Of a DNA stretch of 64,000 bases, positions 1 to 11,307 are shown one piece after another; the first letter of the stretch is position 1, and each line of letters opens with the position of its first letter. The stretch lies in contig OX328109.1 of NCBI GenBank assembly GCA_946811185.2, positions 45,653,412 to 45,717,411 on the forward strand, in the 5' to 3' direction. The stretch is from Hippopus hippopus (Eukaryota; Mollusca; Bivalvia; Cardiida; Cardiidae). Below the pieces are notes generated by a model. That model was not told the origin of the DNA and searched no databases. It saw only the letters and a list, made by a program, of their open reading frames with translations. The position numbers and the translations under genes were made by a program.

Positions 1-78
1 GAGAGAGAGAGAGAGAGAGATACAAAGATAAAGAGACAGACAGAAAGACACAGACAGACAGACAGACAGACAGAGAGG
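1..78. repeat. GA/GACA microsatellite
   Basis: (GA)n followed by (GACA)n and related purine repeats, continuing off the left edge. Confidence 0.9.
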
Positions 79-165
79 ATGGAGAGATGGGGAAAACTTT
101 AAGTATGATTTATACTACTTGTTCGGAGTTAGTACAAGCATCGGAATATAGAAAATTCTATAATA

Positions 166-428
166 ATAAAATTGGCTTGCAAAACGCGAAAAGGGGCATT
201 CGGACATTTGCGTGAAGCGTCGTCTCGGATCAGCCTGCGCAGTCCGAGACGACACTTTACGACTACATTAGATTTTGTCTTTCAGTAGACATGCGAAAAA
301 CAGAAAATTATATAAAAACGGAAAGTGTCGTTTCGGATTAGCCTGCGTGGATTGCGCAGGCTGATCCGAGACGACAGTTTACGCAAATGTCCAAATGCTC
401 CTTTTTGCGTGTTGCAGGCCAATTATAG
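166..428. mobile_element. MITE-C copy (GGGGCATTCGGACATTTGCG family)
   Basis: Non-autonomous element with long imperfect terminal inverted repeats. The left end reads ggcttgcaaaacgcgaaaag and the right end is its inverse, ttttgcgtgttgcaggcc. Inside each end is a second palindrome, gatcagcctgcgcagtcc. About 260 bp, no ORF. Two other copies lie at 21384 and 50648. I remember this repeat type as very common in bivalves. Confidence 0.85.
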
Positions 429-720
429 TTCTATTTAAAAAGACAGCGTCACAATGTTACATCGAGTACAGGTTAACACATACACTCGTGTGGTGGATTT
501 GTTTGCCTCTGTTTATTGGAAACCTTTGTTCCAAATTGTGACCTTGTTATAGACTTAGTCCAGATTAGAACGTAAAGGTAAGGTAGCCAATGTCAAACCC
601 ATATTTATGTACAGACTTCTCACGCCACACTTAATCGCATCTCAGCAGATCCCGACGTGAGTGCCAAATTATTGAAATGGACTGTCTCAATCGGGTACAC
701 AGATACCAGACGTTGAAGTT
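429..720. other. No recognisable feature
   Basis: AT-rich single-copy-looking DNA; no ORF, repeat or splice-like coding segment seen. Confidence 0.5.
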
Positions 721-723
721 TAT

Positions 724-1390
724 CTCTTTACCAAACGACAGAATTTTAGACTAGACCAAACTGAAAGCATTTGCAGACGACAAGTTAAATGTAGCTTAAA
801 TGGTGATTTCTATATTTGATCAGGTAGAAAACATTGTGGGGAAAGGAGAAAATGCTGGTTGCCAGCAATTTCTCCTTTTTCTGCAATATTTTAAACAGGC
901 TTCTTCCTCAGGCTAGTTAAAGCTTGGGATTGGTTGTGTTTCTTAAATATTGATTTATGTATTAGATTGGGTAGAAAACATTTGTGGAAAAAGGAGAAAA
1001 TGCTGGTTACCAGCATTTTCTCCTTCTCCCATAATGTTTTAAAAAGGCTTCTTCCTCAGGGTTATTAAAGCTCGAGATTTTGTGGGTAAGAGTCAACCTT
1101 CTACCAATCGGAAAAATCTTGTACTTGACGAAATCCAAAGCAATTGTAGACGACAATTTAAACGTGACTCAAAAATCAAATTTTGTTTTGGGAAGGGTAG
1201 TAAACATTGTCCAAAGAACTGGTTACCAACATTTTCTCCTTGTCTAACATTGTTTTCAAAAGTCTTTTCCTCAATGTCGTATAAAGTCAGGACTGTGTGG
1301 TACAGGGCCAAAGGAGGTTACTGCTAGGGTAGCTATAGTGAACTAGATAATTGACAGTTACCAGCATTTTCTCCTTTTCCTACAATATTT
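724..1390. mobile_element. Cluster of MITE-A copies
   Basis: Four adjacent copies of MITE-A, the dominant repeat of the window (about 724-940, 965-1095, 1105-1325 and a fragment to 1390). MITE-A is about 225 bp: TTAA, CCCTTTACCA-like end, a central hairpin with agaaaatgctggttaccagc flanked by acattgtggg / cccacaatgt, and TGGTAAAGGG with TTAA at the other end. It codes for nothing; short ORFs across it all repeat the translated hairpin. Confidence 0.8.
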
Positions 1391-1419
1391 TATAACAATA
1401 GTTGCCTATGTGGCCAGTG

Positions 1420-1486
1420 TAGATCAAGATCAGACTGCACAAAATGTGCAGTCTGATCTTGGATCTCTACTGTCCGATATGACGAG
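1420..1486. mobile_element. MITE-D palindrome
   Basis: Short foldback: gtgtagatcaagatcagact followed by its reverse complement around a tgcacaaaatgtgca centre. This recurs about 15 times in the window, sometimes inside a longer (about 215 bp) element. Confidence 0.8.
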
Positions 1487-1596
1487 ATTTCTCCGACGAG
1501 CAAACCTTTCAAAATCGTAAAAAATTTAGCTTCTCACTATATTGGCTGGAAATCTTTAGTTTAATTTATTTATCAGTTTCATTAAGGGTTCAGAAG

Positions 1597-1892
1597 ATGA
1601 TTGATTGATTGATGTTTAACGCCGTTTTCAACATTATTCAGTTATATAGCGGCGGCCAGTGCACCTATCCATACTTTCCTGGAGTTCCTTTTACCAGTAC
1701 TCCTCACAATATTCTTTTCAAGCCACTGACTGCTTTCCCACATAACCATCGTCGAAACAATGATCAGCAGTGAGAGAGGAATGAATCCTGTCGCAATGAC
1801 TATCATTAATCCTCGGAAAGAAATAGGGATCGAACCAGCGCCCCCCTGTTCTTGAGTCCTGTACGCTACCGACTGCGCTGCCGGGGCTCGGC
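1597..1892 (-). mobile_element. SINE-1, full-length tRNA-derived SINE with 13-bp target-site duplication
   Basis: On the - strand it starts with a tRNA-like head (B box ggttcgatccc-like, A box near cggtagcgtac) and ends with a TTGA-type simple tail. Flanks carry the perfect direct repeat aagggttcagaag at 1584-1596 and 1893-1905. The TSD and polymerase III boxes show retrotransposition by a LINE partner. Other copies are at 9170, 18384, 26331, 37310, 50245, 54310 and 56393. Confidence 0.9.
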
Positions 1893-2084
1893 AAGGGTTC
1901 AGAAGTACAGAATGCAATACAAGTTAGAAATTTCTCTCCTATCTAGTCCAAGCTTTCCTCTCACGGCCATTCCTGTTGAATATTTTCGTTACCAGATCGC
2001 GATAAAACCGGGTATATTAGCGACAGATTACTAGTACTTTCCGTAAACGACTTTTTGCCTCTTTAAGCAGACCACTTTTTTGAA

Positions 2085-2155
2085 AAACATCGTTACAAAA
2101 GGAGAAATTGCTCGTATCGAGCAATTTCTCCTTTCGTCACAATGTTTTAGTCGCG
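2085..2155. repeat. Short hairpin related to MITE-A
   Basis: Inverted repeat acaaaaggagaaattgctcg / cgagcaatttctcctttcgt with flanking acatcgt / acaatgt. Same layout as the MITE-A centre but a different loop sequence. Confidence 0.55.
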
Positions 2156-2397
2156 ATTCGGTGTTTCAGACCTTTATTCACCTTCATGTATTGCCTGATC
2201 TTTGTCTACTCTATCCGTAAGGGTTGATAAAATTATGTTTCTTACTGATAAAGAAAGGGTGGGCTAATCCTAAGGGAGATCAGATCATGTACAAGGCTGT
2301 GTCACTCAGCCTAACCCCGAGAATATTTGCAATATTTTTGCAGTGTTTACACGGGTAATTGTGAATTGACCATCTAATGCTTTATTTAGCCTCTATA

Positions 2398-2651
2398 CTT
2401 TAAAGGCCCAATAGCGGCCAAAAGTAAATAATGCATAGGGTGGTAAAATGCATGTTAATTTAAAGCATGGCATTAAAACACATGCAAATTATTATGAAAA
2501 TGAGAAAATATTTTTGTATGGTCGGTCCAATTATGAGTCCCTGGCAGAAGAATTAATTTTCAAATTGGGTAAAAAGTAAACAAAAGATAGACTGACCTTG
2601 CAACTTCTAACCTAATTTTAGCTTTTATTTTTCTGACAGGGCCTTTAAAGT
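2398..2651. mobile_element. Small element with 12-bp terminal inverted repeats
   Basis: ctttaaaggccc at the left and gggcctttaaag at the right bound about 250 bp of AT-rich non-coding DNA. No clear target duplication, so an element is probable but not proven. Confidence 0.45.
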
Positions 2652-2947
2652 GGACCCAACACGGACATTTGTATTCACAATTATCGTTCATTCACTCTCA
2701 CTATGTATTCAGGATTCTATTTTTCGGCGTAGCTACAGAAGCTGGCTCTCGACCCACTTCTAGATAATAGTCCAGAATAAAAAAAATGGCAAATTGCGAT
2801 TGGTTAAAAATGTTAACAAGTTTATTTTACGGTACTCTATGTGCCTGTTTCGCAGACCAATGACAAGGGCTCCTATCGTTAAACATGATTCCTCAATATT
2901 TTTTTTACATCTTAGCAAATGGATATGAAAGGGGCCACCCCTTGGCA

Positions 2948-3135
2948 GAGCTCCAGATAAGGGGGAGTGATGGTATTCTAAATCCATTATTTTTCTTTCA
3001 AACCCTATGTTGTGGGTACTCATTAGAATCGTCTCGTTGAGACGACTCTAATGAGTACCCATAACATAGGGTTTAGAGGAGAATAATCCATATTTTTAAT
3101 TTTAAAATCAAAATCACTCCTTTTATCTGGAGCTC
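2948..3135. mobile_element. MITE-E foldback element
   Basis: 188 bp, near-perfect fold: gagctccagataa at the left end and ttatctggagctc at the right, with a central palindrome of ccctatgttgtgggtactca and its inverse. A second copy is at 19764, directly after NALCN exon 3. Confidence 0.85.
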
Positions 3136-3172
3136 TCACTTTTCTTCTACTTATCGATAATATAATATTCTT

Positions 3173-3357
3173 TTAACCCTTTAACAAACTCCTGTATTGA
3201 TGACCTTGAAGGAAAAGCCATTTAAATACATTGTGGTAAATGATGTTTTCTACCCTTTCAAAACCAAACTACATTATTTGAGTGACATCTAATTTGTCGT
3301 CTGCAAAAGCTTTCAATTTGGACAAGTTTACACTTATGTTATGTGCTGAAGGGTTAA
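3173..3357. mobile_element. MITE-A copy lacking the central hairpin
   Basis: TTAACCCTTTA at the left and GGGTTAA at the right bound a normal left half and right half, but the ggagaaaatgctgg hairpin is missing: internal deletion at the palindrome. Confidence 0.7.
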
Positions 3358-3394
3358 GCGTACCCTATAATGTACCCCAACTGTACAATCCATA

Positions 3395-3573
3395 TGAGTT
3401 ATGCTCTGTGAAAAGAAGGCTTAATGCATCTGCGAAAAGTATCGAATCAGGTCAGCCTGCGCAGTCCGCGCAGGCTGACCTGAGTCGAAACTTTTCGCTA
3501 TTGGTCAATTTTCTGTATGTCCAAGGTCCAGTATACCTTATGATTTAGCCCCCTTTTGCCAGAGCACGGCTCA
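3395..3573. mobile_element. MITE-B copy
   Basis: Foldback element with ends gagccatgctctgtgaaaag-like / cttttgccagagcacggctc and a central palindrome gtcagcctgcgcagtccgcg. The family recurs at 5650, 6500, 11308, 19360, 30951, 32188, 45490, 46552, 48345, 49165 and 62832. Confidence 0.8.
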
Positions 3574-4173
3574 ATTATTTTCTTTCCGATACACCATTTT
3601 TAGCAGCCTCTCCTTCTTTTCCAACGATGAGTTGGATTAACATCTAATCTTTAAAAAATATATCGGGTTGTAAATTTCAGTTTTCAACAATATGCAAAAC
3701 AACGAATAGAAATTGAGACAACTTTAAGTTTACAGAATTGTGCATATAAATGGAAAAGAACTGTATGTGCTAGAAAGCTTTATATTTTAATCCCAGTAAC
3801 ATAATTGATAATACATGTACATGCATGTAGTATGATCAATAGTTTTCATAGAATTTAAATAAAGTAGGTTTATACTAAATAATGACCCCAATAATGACGA
3901 TCCGTTTACTTGTTAAATAGATTTAATACTCGATGAAAAAAAAAGTAGTAATAGTTTCCAACAACAGACTGCACATCATTGACGACTAGATCAGACTGCC
4001 CGATCTTGCAGACCGACCTTGATTTTGAAATCTTTGCAAAGAATATAGAGGGCCACATTTTCTTGTCTTCGTAAAACGTGTTCTAATTCTTAATTGTAAG
4101 ACTAGCCGTCTTGTTGGTTTAGAGAGATGTATGCCTATGTTACTCACAGCAAAGCTACCCAGTATAAAACTAT

Positions 4174-4401
4174 TTAACCCTTTACAAAACAATCCCGAGT
4201 TTAATGTTCTTGGGAAAGAAAACCCTGGGCTTTGCAAACATCGTGGAAAAATGAGAAAATGCTGGCAACCAGCATTTTTCCCTTTTCCTACAATGTTAGC
4301 TGCCCTTTCAAACACAAATTGCGTCATCTTAGCCATATTTTGTTTATAGTCTGCAAGCGCTTTCAATTTGGACTGGCATAAAACTTAGTCGTTTGGTTTA
4401 A
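4174..4401. mobile_element. MITE-A copy, full length
   Basis: TTAA at 4174-4177 and 4398-4401, hairpin aaatgctggcaaccagcatt in the centre. Some mutation in the left TIR (ccctttacaaaac). Confidence 0.8.
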
Positions 4402-4429
4402 CCTTGGTCGCTATTTGACCTTTAAAGAT

Positions 4430-5135
4430 CGGTTAAAAGAAAGTCCTGATAGAAGACTGTTGCTCTAGCTCTTCTTCAGAATCGGTTTAAAGGAATGTCC
4501 GATACAAGACTCCCTCAGAATCGGATAAAAGGAAGTTCCAGTACAAGACTATAGCTCTTCTTCAGAATCGAATAAAAGAAAATCCCGATACAAGACCAAG
4601 ACTCATCTTCAATATCGGATAAATGGAAGTCCCGATACAAGACCATAGCTCTTCTTCAGAATCGGATAAAAGAAAGTCCCGATATAAGATTTTAGCTCTT
4701 CTTCAGACTCGGATATAAGGAAGTCCCGATACAAGACCTTAGCTATTCTTCAGAATTGGATAAAAGAAAGTCCTGATACAAGACTCTAGCTTTTCTTTAG
4801 AAATCGGACAAATGGAAGTCCCGATAAAGGACCTTAGTTCTTGTTCAGAAGCGGATAAAAGAAAGTCCCGATAGAAGACTACCGGTACAGCTTTTCTTCA
4901 GAATAGGATAAAAGCAAGTCCCGATACAAGACCTTAGCTCTTCTTTAGAATCGGATAAAAGAAAGTCCCGATACAAGACCTTAGCTCTTCTTCAGAATCG
5001 TGTAAAAGAAAGTCCCGAAAGACTACAGCTGTTCTTCAGAATCGGATAAAAGAAAGTTTCGATACAAGACTGTATAGCTCTTATTTAGAATCGGATAAAA
5101 GGAAGTCCCAATACAAGACCTTAGCTCCTCGTTGA
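4430..5135. repeat. 47-bp minisatellite, about 15 copies
   Basis: Tandem unit agaatcggataaaagaaagt + cccgatacaagaccttagct + cttcttc, repeated with point differences (ggaagt/gaaagt, tagctcttc/tagctattc) and small indels. No frame is open through the array. Confidence 0.9.
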
Positions 5136-5645
5136 AGAGACTTCTTTTAAGAATGATTGGTGAATAAGGGCCCAGTTTCACATGGTACTACCTGGTATCA
5201 CTGCCATAATGACCCGGAAGCAGTCCATTATCACCACATACAACACATTTGACCCGCTCATTTCAGGTTTGCTGGACAGATTACGTCCTGGATGCAAAAG
5301 TCGTACACGGAAACATGATAAACCTCGAAACCTTATCAACAATACCGGCAAGCTCTATTATACGGTTCAAGAGTATATCAGGCAAAGTTATCAGACCACG
5401 TGTGAATAGATACGGAAGTATTACCACACGTGACTGTCTGATAATGTTAGTGCAGTTAGGAGAATTTGCTCTTTCAAATAATTAGCCTTTCAGTGAATCA
5501 AGCCCCTTGATAGTATTCCTGAAAAGTTCTAAAAGACGATTAAAAACACTGGTTAAGACGTTCTTACAAACTGTCATGCGTACTGAAGATGAAAATCGAC
5601 TTCATTTATACATTCTGTTTTTTTTTTCAAAGACTTAAATACTGG
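5136..5645. other. Unassigned sequence with two overlapping short ORFs
   Basis: ORFs of 75 and 78 codons overlap at 5182-5485. Neither resembles a family I know, and there is no convincing splice context on both sides. It could be chance or a degraded gene fragment. Confidence 0.35.
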
Positions 5646-5649
5646 AGCC

Positions 5650-5908
5650 CTACTTTGGCAAAAGACAGTTTAATGCATCAACATGATGCGTAAGCCTATT
5701 CCAAGCATGTCATCACATAATAATGGATCTATAAAATCAATTTACTCTATCAACCGACTGGATCCAAAAGTAGAATTGTGCTTGGGCATATAGAAAATTT
5801 ACAAATAGCAAAAATTTCGACTCATGTCAGCCTGCGCGGACTGTACAGGCTGACATGAGACAATACTTTTTGCAGATGTCCTAAATTCCCCCTTTTTACA
5901 GAGCATTG
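5650..5908. mobile_element. MITE-B copy, diverged
   Basis: tttggcaaaagacagtttaa start, central gtcagcctgcgcggactgta palindrome, end cccctttttacagagcattg. Long form with the extra catcacataataatggatc segment also seen in the copies at 19360 and 30951. Confidence 0.7.
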
Positions 5909-5919
5909 CCTTTTTCCTA

Positions 5920-6495
5920 ATTAGGTTCTTAGCCAAAATTATTTTTCTGTCATAGAATAAAGCATGTTTATTTTAATGACTTTAGAGAGTCGTAACTAAG
6001 ATTTTGAACTTGTGGCGCAACCCGTTTGCTGCCTTTCTGGTTTATAATTATGAAACGTATACGATCTAAATTTAGAATATTGTGCTACTGTCTGAATTTA
6101 GAATATGACTAAGAATGTGCAGTTTAGAACATTTGGGTAATATAAACCTAAATGATAAATAAAGTATGCAACGATAGAACGGTTGGGGTATACAAGCCTA
6201 GGACACGAGACGATGAATAAAACGATAGAAAGTTCAAAACGTCTAGGCACTGAACAATCATAAATCATTTTAATATTTTTTGTCCCGCCGCCAACAGAAA
6301 CCATCATTCATACGGAAAATTATCTCAAACAAGAGGTAATGTTCTATAACTGTGCTGCGTATCAAGTTACATGGAACGTTGACAGTATCGGAAGAATATT
6401 TTCAACAGCCTATGTCGATGGTGCTTCGAGTTACTATGATACCTTTTTCTCTTTGTCCCACAAAGTAAGTCGGTTGTTGGGCAAACTGGGTTCAT
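5920..6495. other. Unassigned; possible non-coding or short coding exon at 6339-6464
   Basis: No repeat recognised. A short open frame from ATG 6339 (MFYNCAAYQVTWNVDSIGRI...) leads to a strong donor-like cacaaa|gtaagt at about 6464. No homologue recognised, so I do not call a gene. Confidence 0.25.
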
Positions 6496-6499
6496 TGGA

Positions 6500-6582
6500 T
6501 CCGTAAGTATGTGATGACTTGCTTGGTATCATGCATTACGGACACGCACTAAGCCCCTTTTTTGCCAGACCATGGCTCATAT
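6500..6582. mobile_element. MITE-B fragment (right end)
   Basis: gtgatgacttgcttggtatc ... gccagaccatggctcat, the right part of MITE-B only. Confidence 0.6.
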
Positions 6583-6892
6583 AGATCTAGCACACTTACA
6601 AGGGGCATTTGCTTGTTTCAAGTAATGATAATATTTGCCCCATCTTTTAGAATACTTTCGAAAACTCACCCATTTCAGGGAGTAAAAGGTTGTACAGATG
6701 GGATGAATGGATAAAATACTCAAAACTTGTATACATGTCAGATAGGGTATAAGATAGAAAACTATAGAATTTAAACTAGAATAAATTTAACCCCAATACT
6801 GTCGTATGAAGGACACCCTTTGCTCAGTGGAATTTCTGTATTTTCATTTCTGTTTTATTTTTTTCGAGTACAATATGTAGGAGTAATTGCTG

Positions 6893-7135
6893 GATAGTGT
6901 AGATCTAAGATTAGACTAAACAGTTTGTGCAGTCTGATCATGATTTTCATTGATATGAAACTTACGTGAAAAAGGTTGAGTAACATACAATGTACTTCTC
7001 TTTTAAGTTCAATTCCCAAGAACTCAGAATGGATTTTGTATTTTCAAGGCTTGACTAAACAGGCAGACATAATGGATGCAAGATCAGACCACACAATCTC
7101 TGCACTCTGATCTTGATCCATGTATGTCGTCGGCA
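6893..7135. mobile_element. Two MITE-D copies
   Basis: Diverged copies at 6893-6950 and 7052-7135, each with agactgcaca/tgcagtctgatc-type inverted arms. The second is followed by gacgctgaaagggtta, the right end of the long form. Confidence 0.6.
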
Positions 7136-7459
7136 AAAATAACTGTTTTCGTCTTTGACGCTGAAAGGGTTAGTGGCACTGATAAAATCTTTTTCTAATT
7201 CTAAATTCAGAAAGTAACGCAATTTCTGATCTGACTGGCTGCACCATTTAGTTTAGACAATTAGAAATTGTGTTCTTTTGACATCTAGAAAATTCCTGTG
7301 AATTAGAGATGAAAAATTTGATTTATACAGCCCTCTGTCTCTTAACTTTTATCACCCTGTAGAGAAAAATTTTCAACGCAATCAGCAACTACATGTAATT
7401 CAACCGAAAAGAAAAATAATTAACCTTTAGGCAGATAAGCGCGTCTCAAGGACCTTTTT

Positions 7460-7530
7460 CGGACAGTGTAGATCAAGATCAGACTGCACAGAACGTGCAG
7501 TCTGATCTTGAATCTACACTGTCCGATAAA
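7460..7530. mobile_element. MITE-D copy, near-perfect palindrome
   Basis: ggacagtgtagatcaagatc, agactgcacagaacgtgcag, then the inverse arm to actgtccga. Confidence 0.85.
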
Positions 7531-8260
7531 GAGATATTTCTTTCACCAAAAGTAACTTTGAAATAGTATTTTTTGGGTTGAAAGTTTCATCCAACCTATT
7601 TAGCAGGATAGGGCTTAAAAAACTTCAACAAATGAATTTATCAACCAATCTAAAGACAATCAACTGATCACTTAGTTATCCAAGAAAATCTTTAAGTTGT
7701 ACATGAACATTAAAAAAAAAATGAAAAATATTTTTGAATGTATAATAAATCACCTACCTTCTGCCTTGATCTAGTTCCATTCACGTTTTAATCCATTGAT
7801 TATTTTTTTCCTCTGTAAAAATTTGTCATGCACCACTAAATCTATCCGCTATTTTTAATCTTTAATCGTGTTACGAAAATAATCTGTATTAATCCCATAA
7901 TTCAAAGAAAATTCGATCCTATACACAAATAGCGAGCTAAAACAAATACAAAGTGTTTCTTCCAAAAATTTCAACTCTTTCTAATTCACGAAAAAAAAAA
8001 CCCTGTTCTATTCATATTTCAAATAATTTGTGTGAAATCGGGTTTTACTTCTGTTTATTCGAAATTATTGGAGCATTTTCTTATTTTGTCATTTACTGAT
8101 TATCGTTTTTCAATGTATTCCACAACATGTAAACTAGACTTTTAATTACGTAATGGATTTAAAATATTTTGAATTTAACTGAAAATTCACATCTTGAAAT
8201 AATTCTAAAGACAGCTAGGCACTAAATGACTTGACTACAAAACTGCGATGTTTAAATTCT
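7531..8260. other. No recognisable feature
   Basis: Very AT-rich; no ORF, inverted repeat or tandem repeat noticed. Confidence 0.5.
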
Positions 8261-8261
8261 T

Positions 8262-9000
8262 TTTACCCTTTACCAAACAAATAATAGTTTCAAAGACAAT
8301 CAAGAAGAAAGCTTTTGAAAACATTGTGGGAAAAGGAGAAAATGCTGGTAACCAGCATTTTCTCCTTTTTCTGCATTGTTTTTTACGTTTTCACAGACAA
8401 AGTCCCTTAATTTGAGATATATTTGATTTGTTGTCTGCAAATGCTTTCAAAATGGACCGGTCTAAAATTATGGCGTCGGGTAGAGGATTAATTTCAAGTG
8501 TGTACATGTATATTCAACGCTTTTCTCAACGTTTAACTCTCTACGACACAATACAGAGTTTAAGGACCCTGAAAAAGAAGCATATCGAAAACGTTGTGGT
8601 AAAAGGAGAAAATGCTGGTTACCAGCATTTTCTCGTTTTCCCGCAATGTTTTCTAACCTATGAAAGAAATCATCATTTGAACCGCATTTAATTTGTCGTC
8701 TGCAAATGCTTTCAACTTGGTCCTGTCATAATTTTGTCGTTTGCTAAACGGTTCAACACGTAATTTTGCTTTATCCCTCAACCGACAGCCCCTTGTTATA
8801 CGAGGCTTTGGAAGACGGCTTTCAAAACATCGTGGTACATAAACAAAATGGTGATAGCCAGTGGCTTAATTTTTCTTTCCCTTTTCCAGTATCATTTTCT
8901 ACCCTCTCAAATGTCATTCTCATGAGCCACATTTAATTTGTCGTCTGCAAATGCTTTGATTTTGAACTCTGCGTACAGAATTTTGTCGTCTGGTGAATGT
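8262..9000. mobile_element. Three MITE-A copies in a row
   Basis: Copies at about 8262-8491, 8532-8757 and 8768-9000. The first two keep the hairpin (aatgctggtaaccagcattt; aatgctggttaccagcattt). The third has lost most of it. Confidence 0.75.
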
Positions 9001-9169
9001 TTCTACGATAAACGGAGAGGTGGCCTTCGTGAAAGTTTGTTTTTGTTTGTTTGTTTGTTTGTTTGTTTACTTGTTTGGTAATAAACGCCGTTCTAGCATT
9101 ACTGCTGCATTACTGAGTGAGATATCGGTCTCGGCTAGCCTGGATCCAGGCGGTAATAAAAATCTATGC

Positions 9170-9465
9170 AGAGGCCCGGTAGCTCAGTCGGTAGCGTAAA
9201 TGACTTGAGAACAGGGGGTCGCTAGTTCGATCCACGGCTCGGCCAATTTCCTATCGAGGATTGATGATAGTCATTGCGACAGGATTCATTCCTCTCTCAC
9301 CGCTGACCATTGCTAGGATGATGGTTATGTGGGAAAGCAGCCAGTGGCTTGGAAAGAGTACTGGTAACAGAAACTCCAGGATAGCCATGATAGATAGGTG
9401 CACTGGCCGCCGCGATATAACTGAAATAATGTTGAAAACGGCGTTAAACACCATATAATCAATTA
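9170..9465 (+). mobile_element. SINE-1 copy with tRNA-like head
   Basis: Head gcccggtagctcagtcggta (A box) ... ctagttcgatccacggctcg (B box), body ending gcgttaaacaccatataatc. Not a functional tRNA: no complete cloverleaf is formed and the body is shared with seven other copies. Confidence 0.88.
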
Positions 9466-9534
9466 TTTAAAATCTCTCCCTGTCGCGGTCATTCACGGTC
9501 CATACAGATATGTGGCAAGACGGTTTATCGCTTC

Positions 9535-9745
9535 CGTAATCATTAAAGTTTAGTTTAGATATTTTTATATTACATCGATTGAGAAACAAGATGTTACAAG
9601 TTATGCTAATCTCTCTCGATTCCGCTTCCTAGAAACCACACCAGTACTGGCGCCGACTGTGTGGGCCAATGCAGTCCCAAAGTTGATACCCGCTCCCAGG
9701 TATCGAACTCTGGACCTTATGAATACGAGGCCCGGACACCACACA
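9535..9745 (-). mobile_element. SINE-2 copy
   Basis: On the - strand: tRNA-like start with a B box (gtatcgaactctgg on the + strand), then cagaatcgagagagattagc-like body. Shares the body with the copies at 58722 and 63488. Confidence 0.75.
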
Positions 9746-9908
9746 ATTAATAAGTAATGTCCGATTATGTAAAATTGAAAAAAAAAAAAACACCCAGGCT
9801 AGGTCTCGGCACGTGGTGCTAAACCATTGCTAATTATCAGAACAGAACAAAACACATTCTATTGACGTATACTGGTTGTACATTGTAATTTTTTTTTTGG
9901 CCACTATT

Positions 9909-10415
9909 ACTTTACTACACGACACAATTTTGGACTTGCCCGAATCCAAAGCATTTACACGACGATTTATCAAATGTGGTTCAAACTGTGGAATTTGTCT
10001 CTGAAAGGGTAGAAAACATTGTGGGAAAAGGAGAAAATGCTGGTTACCAGCATTTTCTCCTTTTCCCAAAATGTTTTCAAAAGCTTTCTTCCCACAATAT
10101 TCTCAAAACATTCTTCCCCAGGGTCGTTAAAACTCGGAAATGTGTGGTGAAGGGTTATGCTGATTATCACGATTGGTAGCTCTCTTAATTTGTTTCGCGT
10201 ATTCACCTGTGACACTGTCTATTGTTTTTTATTTGTTAAGTTTTTGCCAGACGACAAAATTGTTGACTTGTCCATATTGAAAGTATTTGCAGACAACAAA
10301 TGAAATTTAGCTCAAATGAGAGGATATGTCTTAGAAATGGGACAAATCGTGTAGGAAAAAAGAAAATGACGGTCACCGGAATGTTTACCTTTTCCCGCGA
10401 TATTTAAGATAGCCT
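9909..10415. mobile_element. Two MITE-A copies
   Basis: 9909-10156 with intact hairpin (aatgctggttaccagcattt) in the ACGACAAAATTTTGGAC-first orientation, then a more diverged copy at 10234-10415. Confidence 0.75.
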
Positions 10416-10480
10416 TCTGTGTAAGGGCCACAGAAACGAATGTAGGACAATTTGGCCAGTGAATGACTAGGTGCAGACGA

Positions 10481-10935
10481 TTTGGCTCGCCAATTATAAA
10501 ATTTAGGACCAGCCCGGGTAGGTCAAGTGTTAGAGCATGAGTCGACATGTCTCCATGGTCTCGGGCGACTTGAGAGTGTGTATTCGATTCCCTCGCCAGG
10601 CAAACCGAGGTCCTGGGGTCACGGTGCTAAACACGGAGAAAACCGGGCGTAGTAATTGAAGATGGATGGATTTCGTCATGTATTGTGCAGCCTCCCCCCC
10701 CCCCCCGCCGTTGTCATATCTCGAAGCCTTCGTGGTGGGGACCGGGGGGGGGGGTTGTCGTTTATATGGACACCTACCTGGGTCTGTATTCACTAACCAT
10801 TCTAAAAAAAAAAACATTCTTTTGCCTTATTCTCCAGAATTTTCTAAGTTTGAAAGTGGAACAACTCCTGATTGGCTAAACCATTTGGTTTAGTCAGTCC
10901 GAGGTTTTCGAGGTTGTGTTGCTTTTAAATTTAGA
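10481..10935. mobile_element. SINE-3 unit, first copy of a 460-bp tandem duplication
   Basis: tRNA-like head (ggtcaagtgttagagcatga, then tattcgattccctcgcc), a body, then an inverted pair of a C tract (10690) and a G tract (10745) and a tail ending in the palindrome gattggctaaaccatttggt. The next 370 bp repeat this order. Confidence 0.7.
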
Positions 10936-10941
10936 AAATCT

Positions 10942-11307
10942 TGGCCCGCCAAAAATAAAATGCAAGACCAGCCTGGGTAGTTCAAGTGTCAGAGCATGAG
11001 CCAAGAAGTCTCGGGCCTCTTGAAGGTGTGTATTCGATTCCCACGTCTGGCAAACCGACGTCTCGTTGCTCCTCGTACACCGAGCACTTTAAGCAGGCGT
11101 ATCTCAGGATTGATTTCGTCCTGTATTGTGCACCATCCCCCCCTTTAATATCACAAAGCCTTCTGAGAAGGGGGGAGGGGGGGGGGGGCTGAGTTGTCGC
11201 TCATAGGTACACCTGGGTCTGTATTTACCAACCATTCTAAAGCACATTCTTGATCTTATTCTCCAGAATTTTCTAAGTTTAAAAGTGACACAACTCCTGA
11301 TTGGCTA
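10942..11307. mobile_element. SINE-3 unit, second copy
   Basis: Begins ttggcccgccaaaaataaaa like the first copy at 10481, with head gttcaagtgtcagagcatga and B-box-like tattcgattcccacg, then C and G tracts and ttctccagaattttctaagt. Offset from the first copy is about 460 bp. Confidence 0.7.

Noticed and set aside
5249..5485. 78-codon ORF near the 47-bp minisatellite
   Set aside because: No family recognised, overlapped by another frame of equal length, no splice context.
9170..9250. tRNA gene
   Set aside because: A and B boxes are present, but the sequence continues into the SINE-1 body and the same head occurs at 1840, 54570 and 56400; a SINE, not a tRNA gene.
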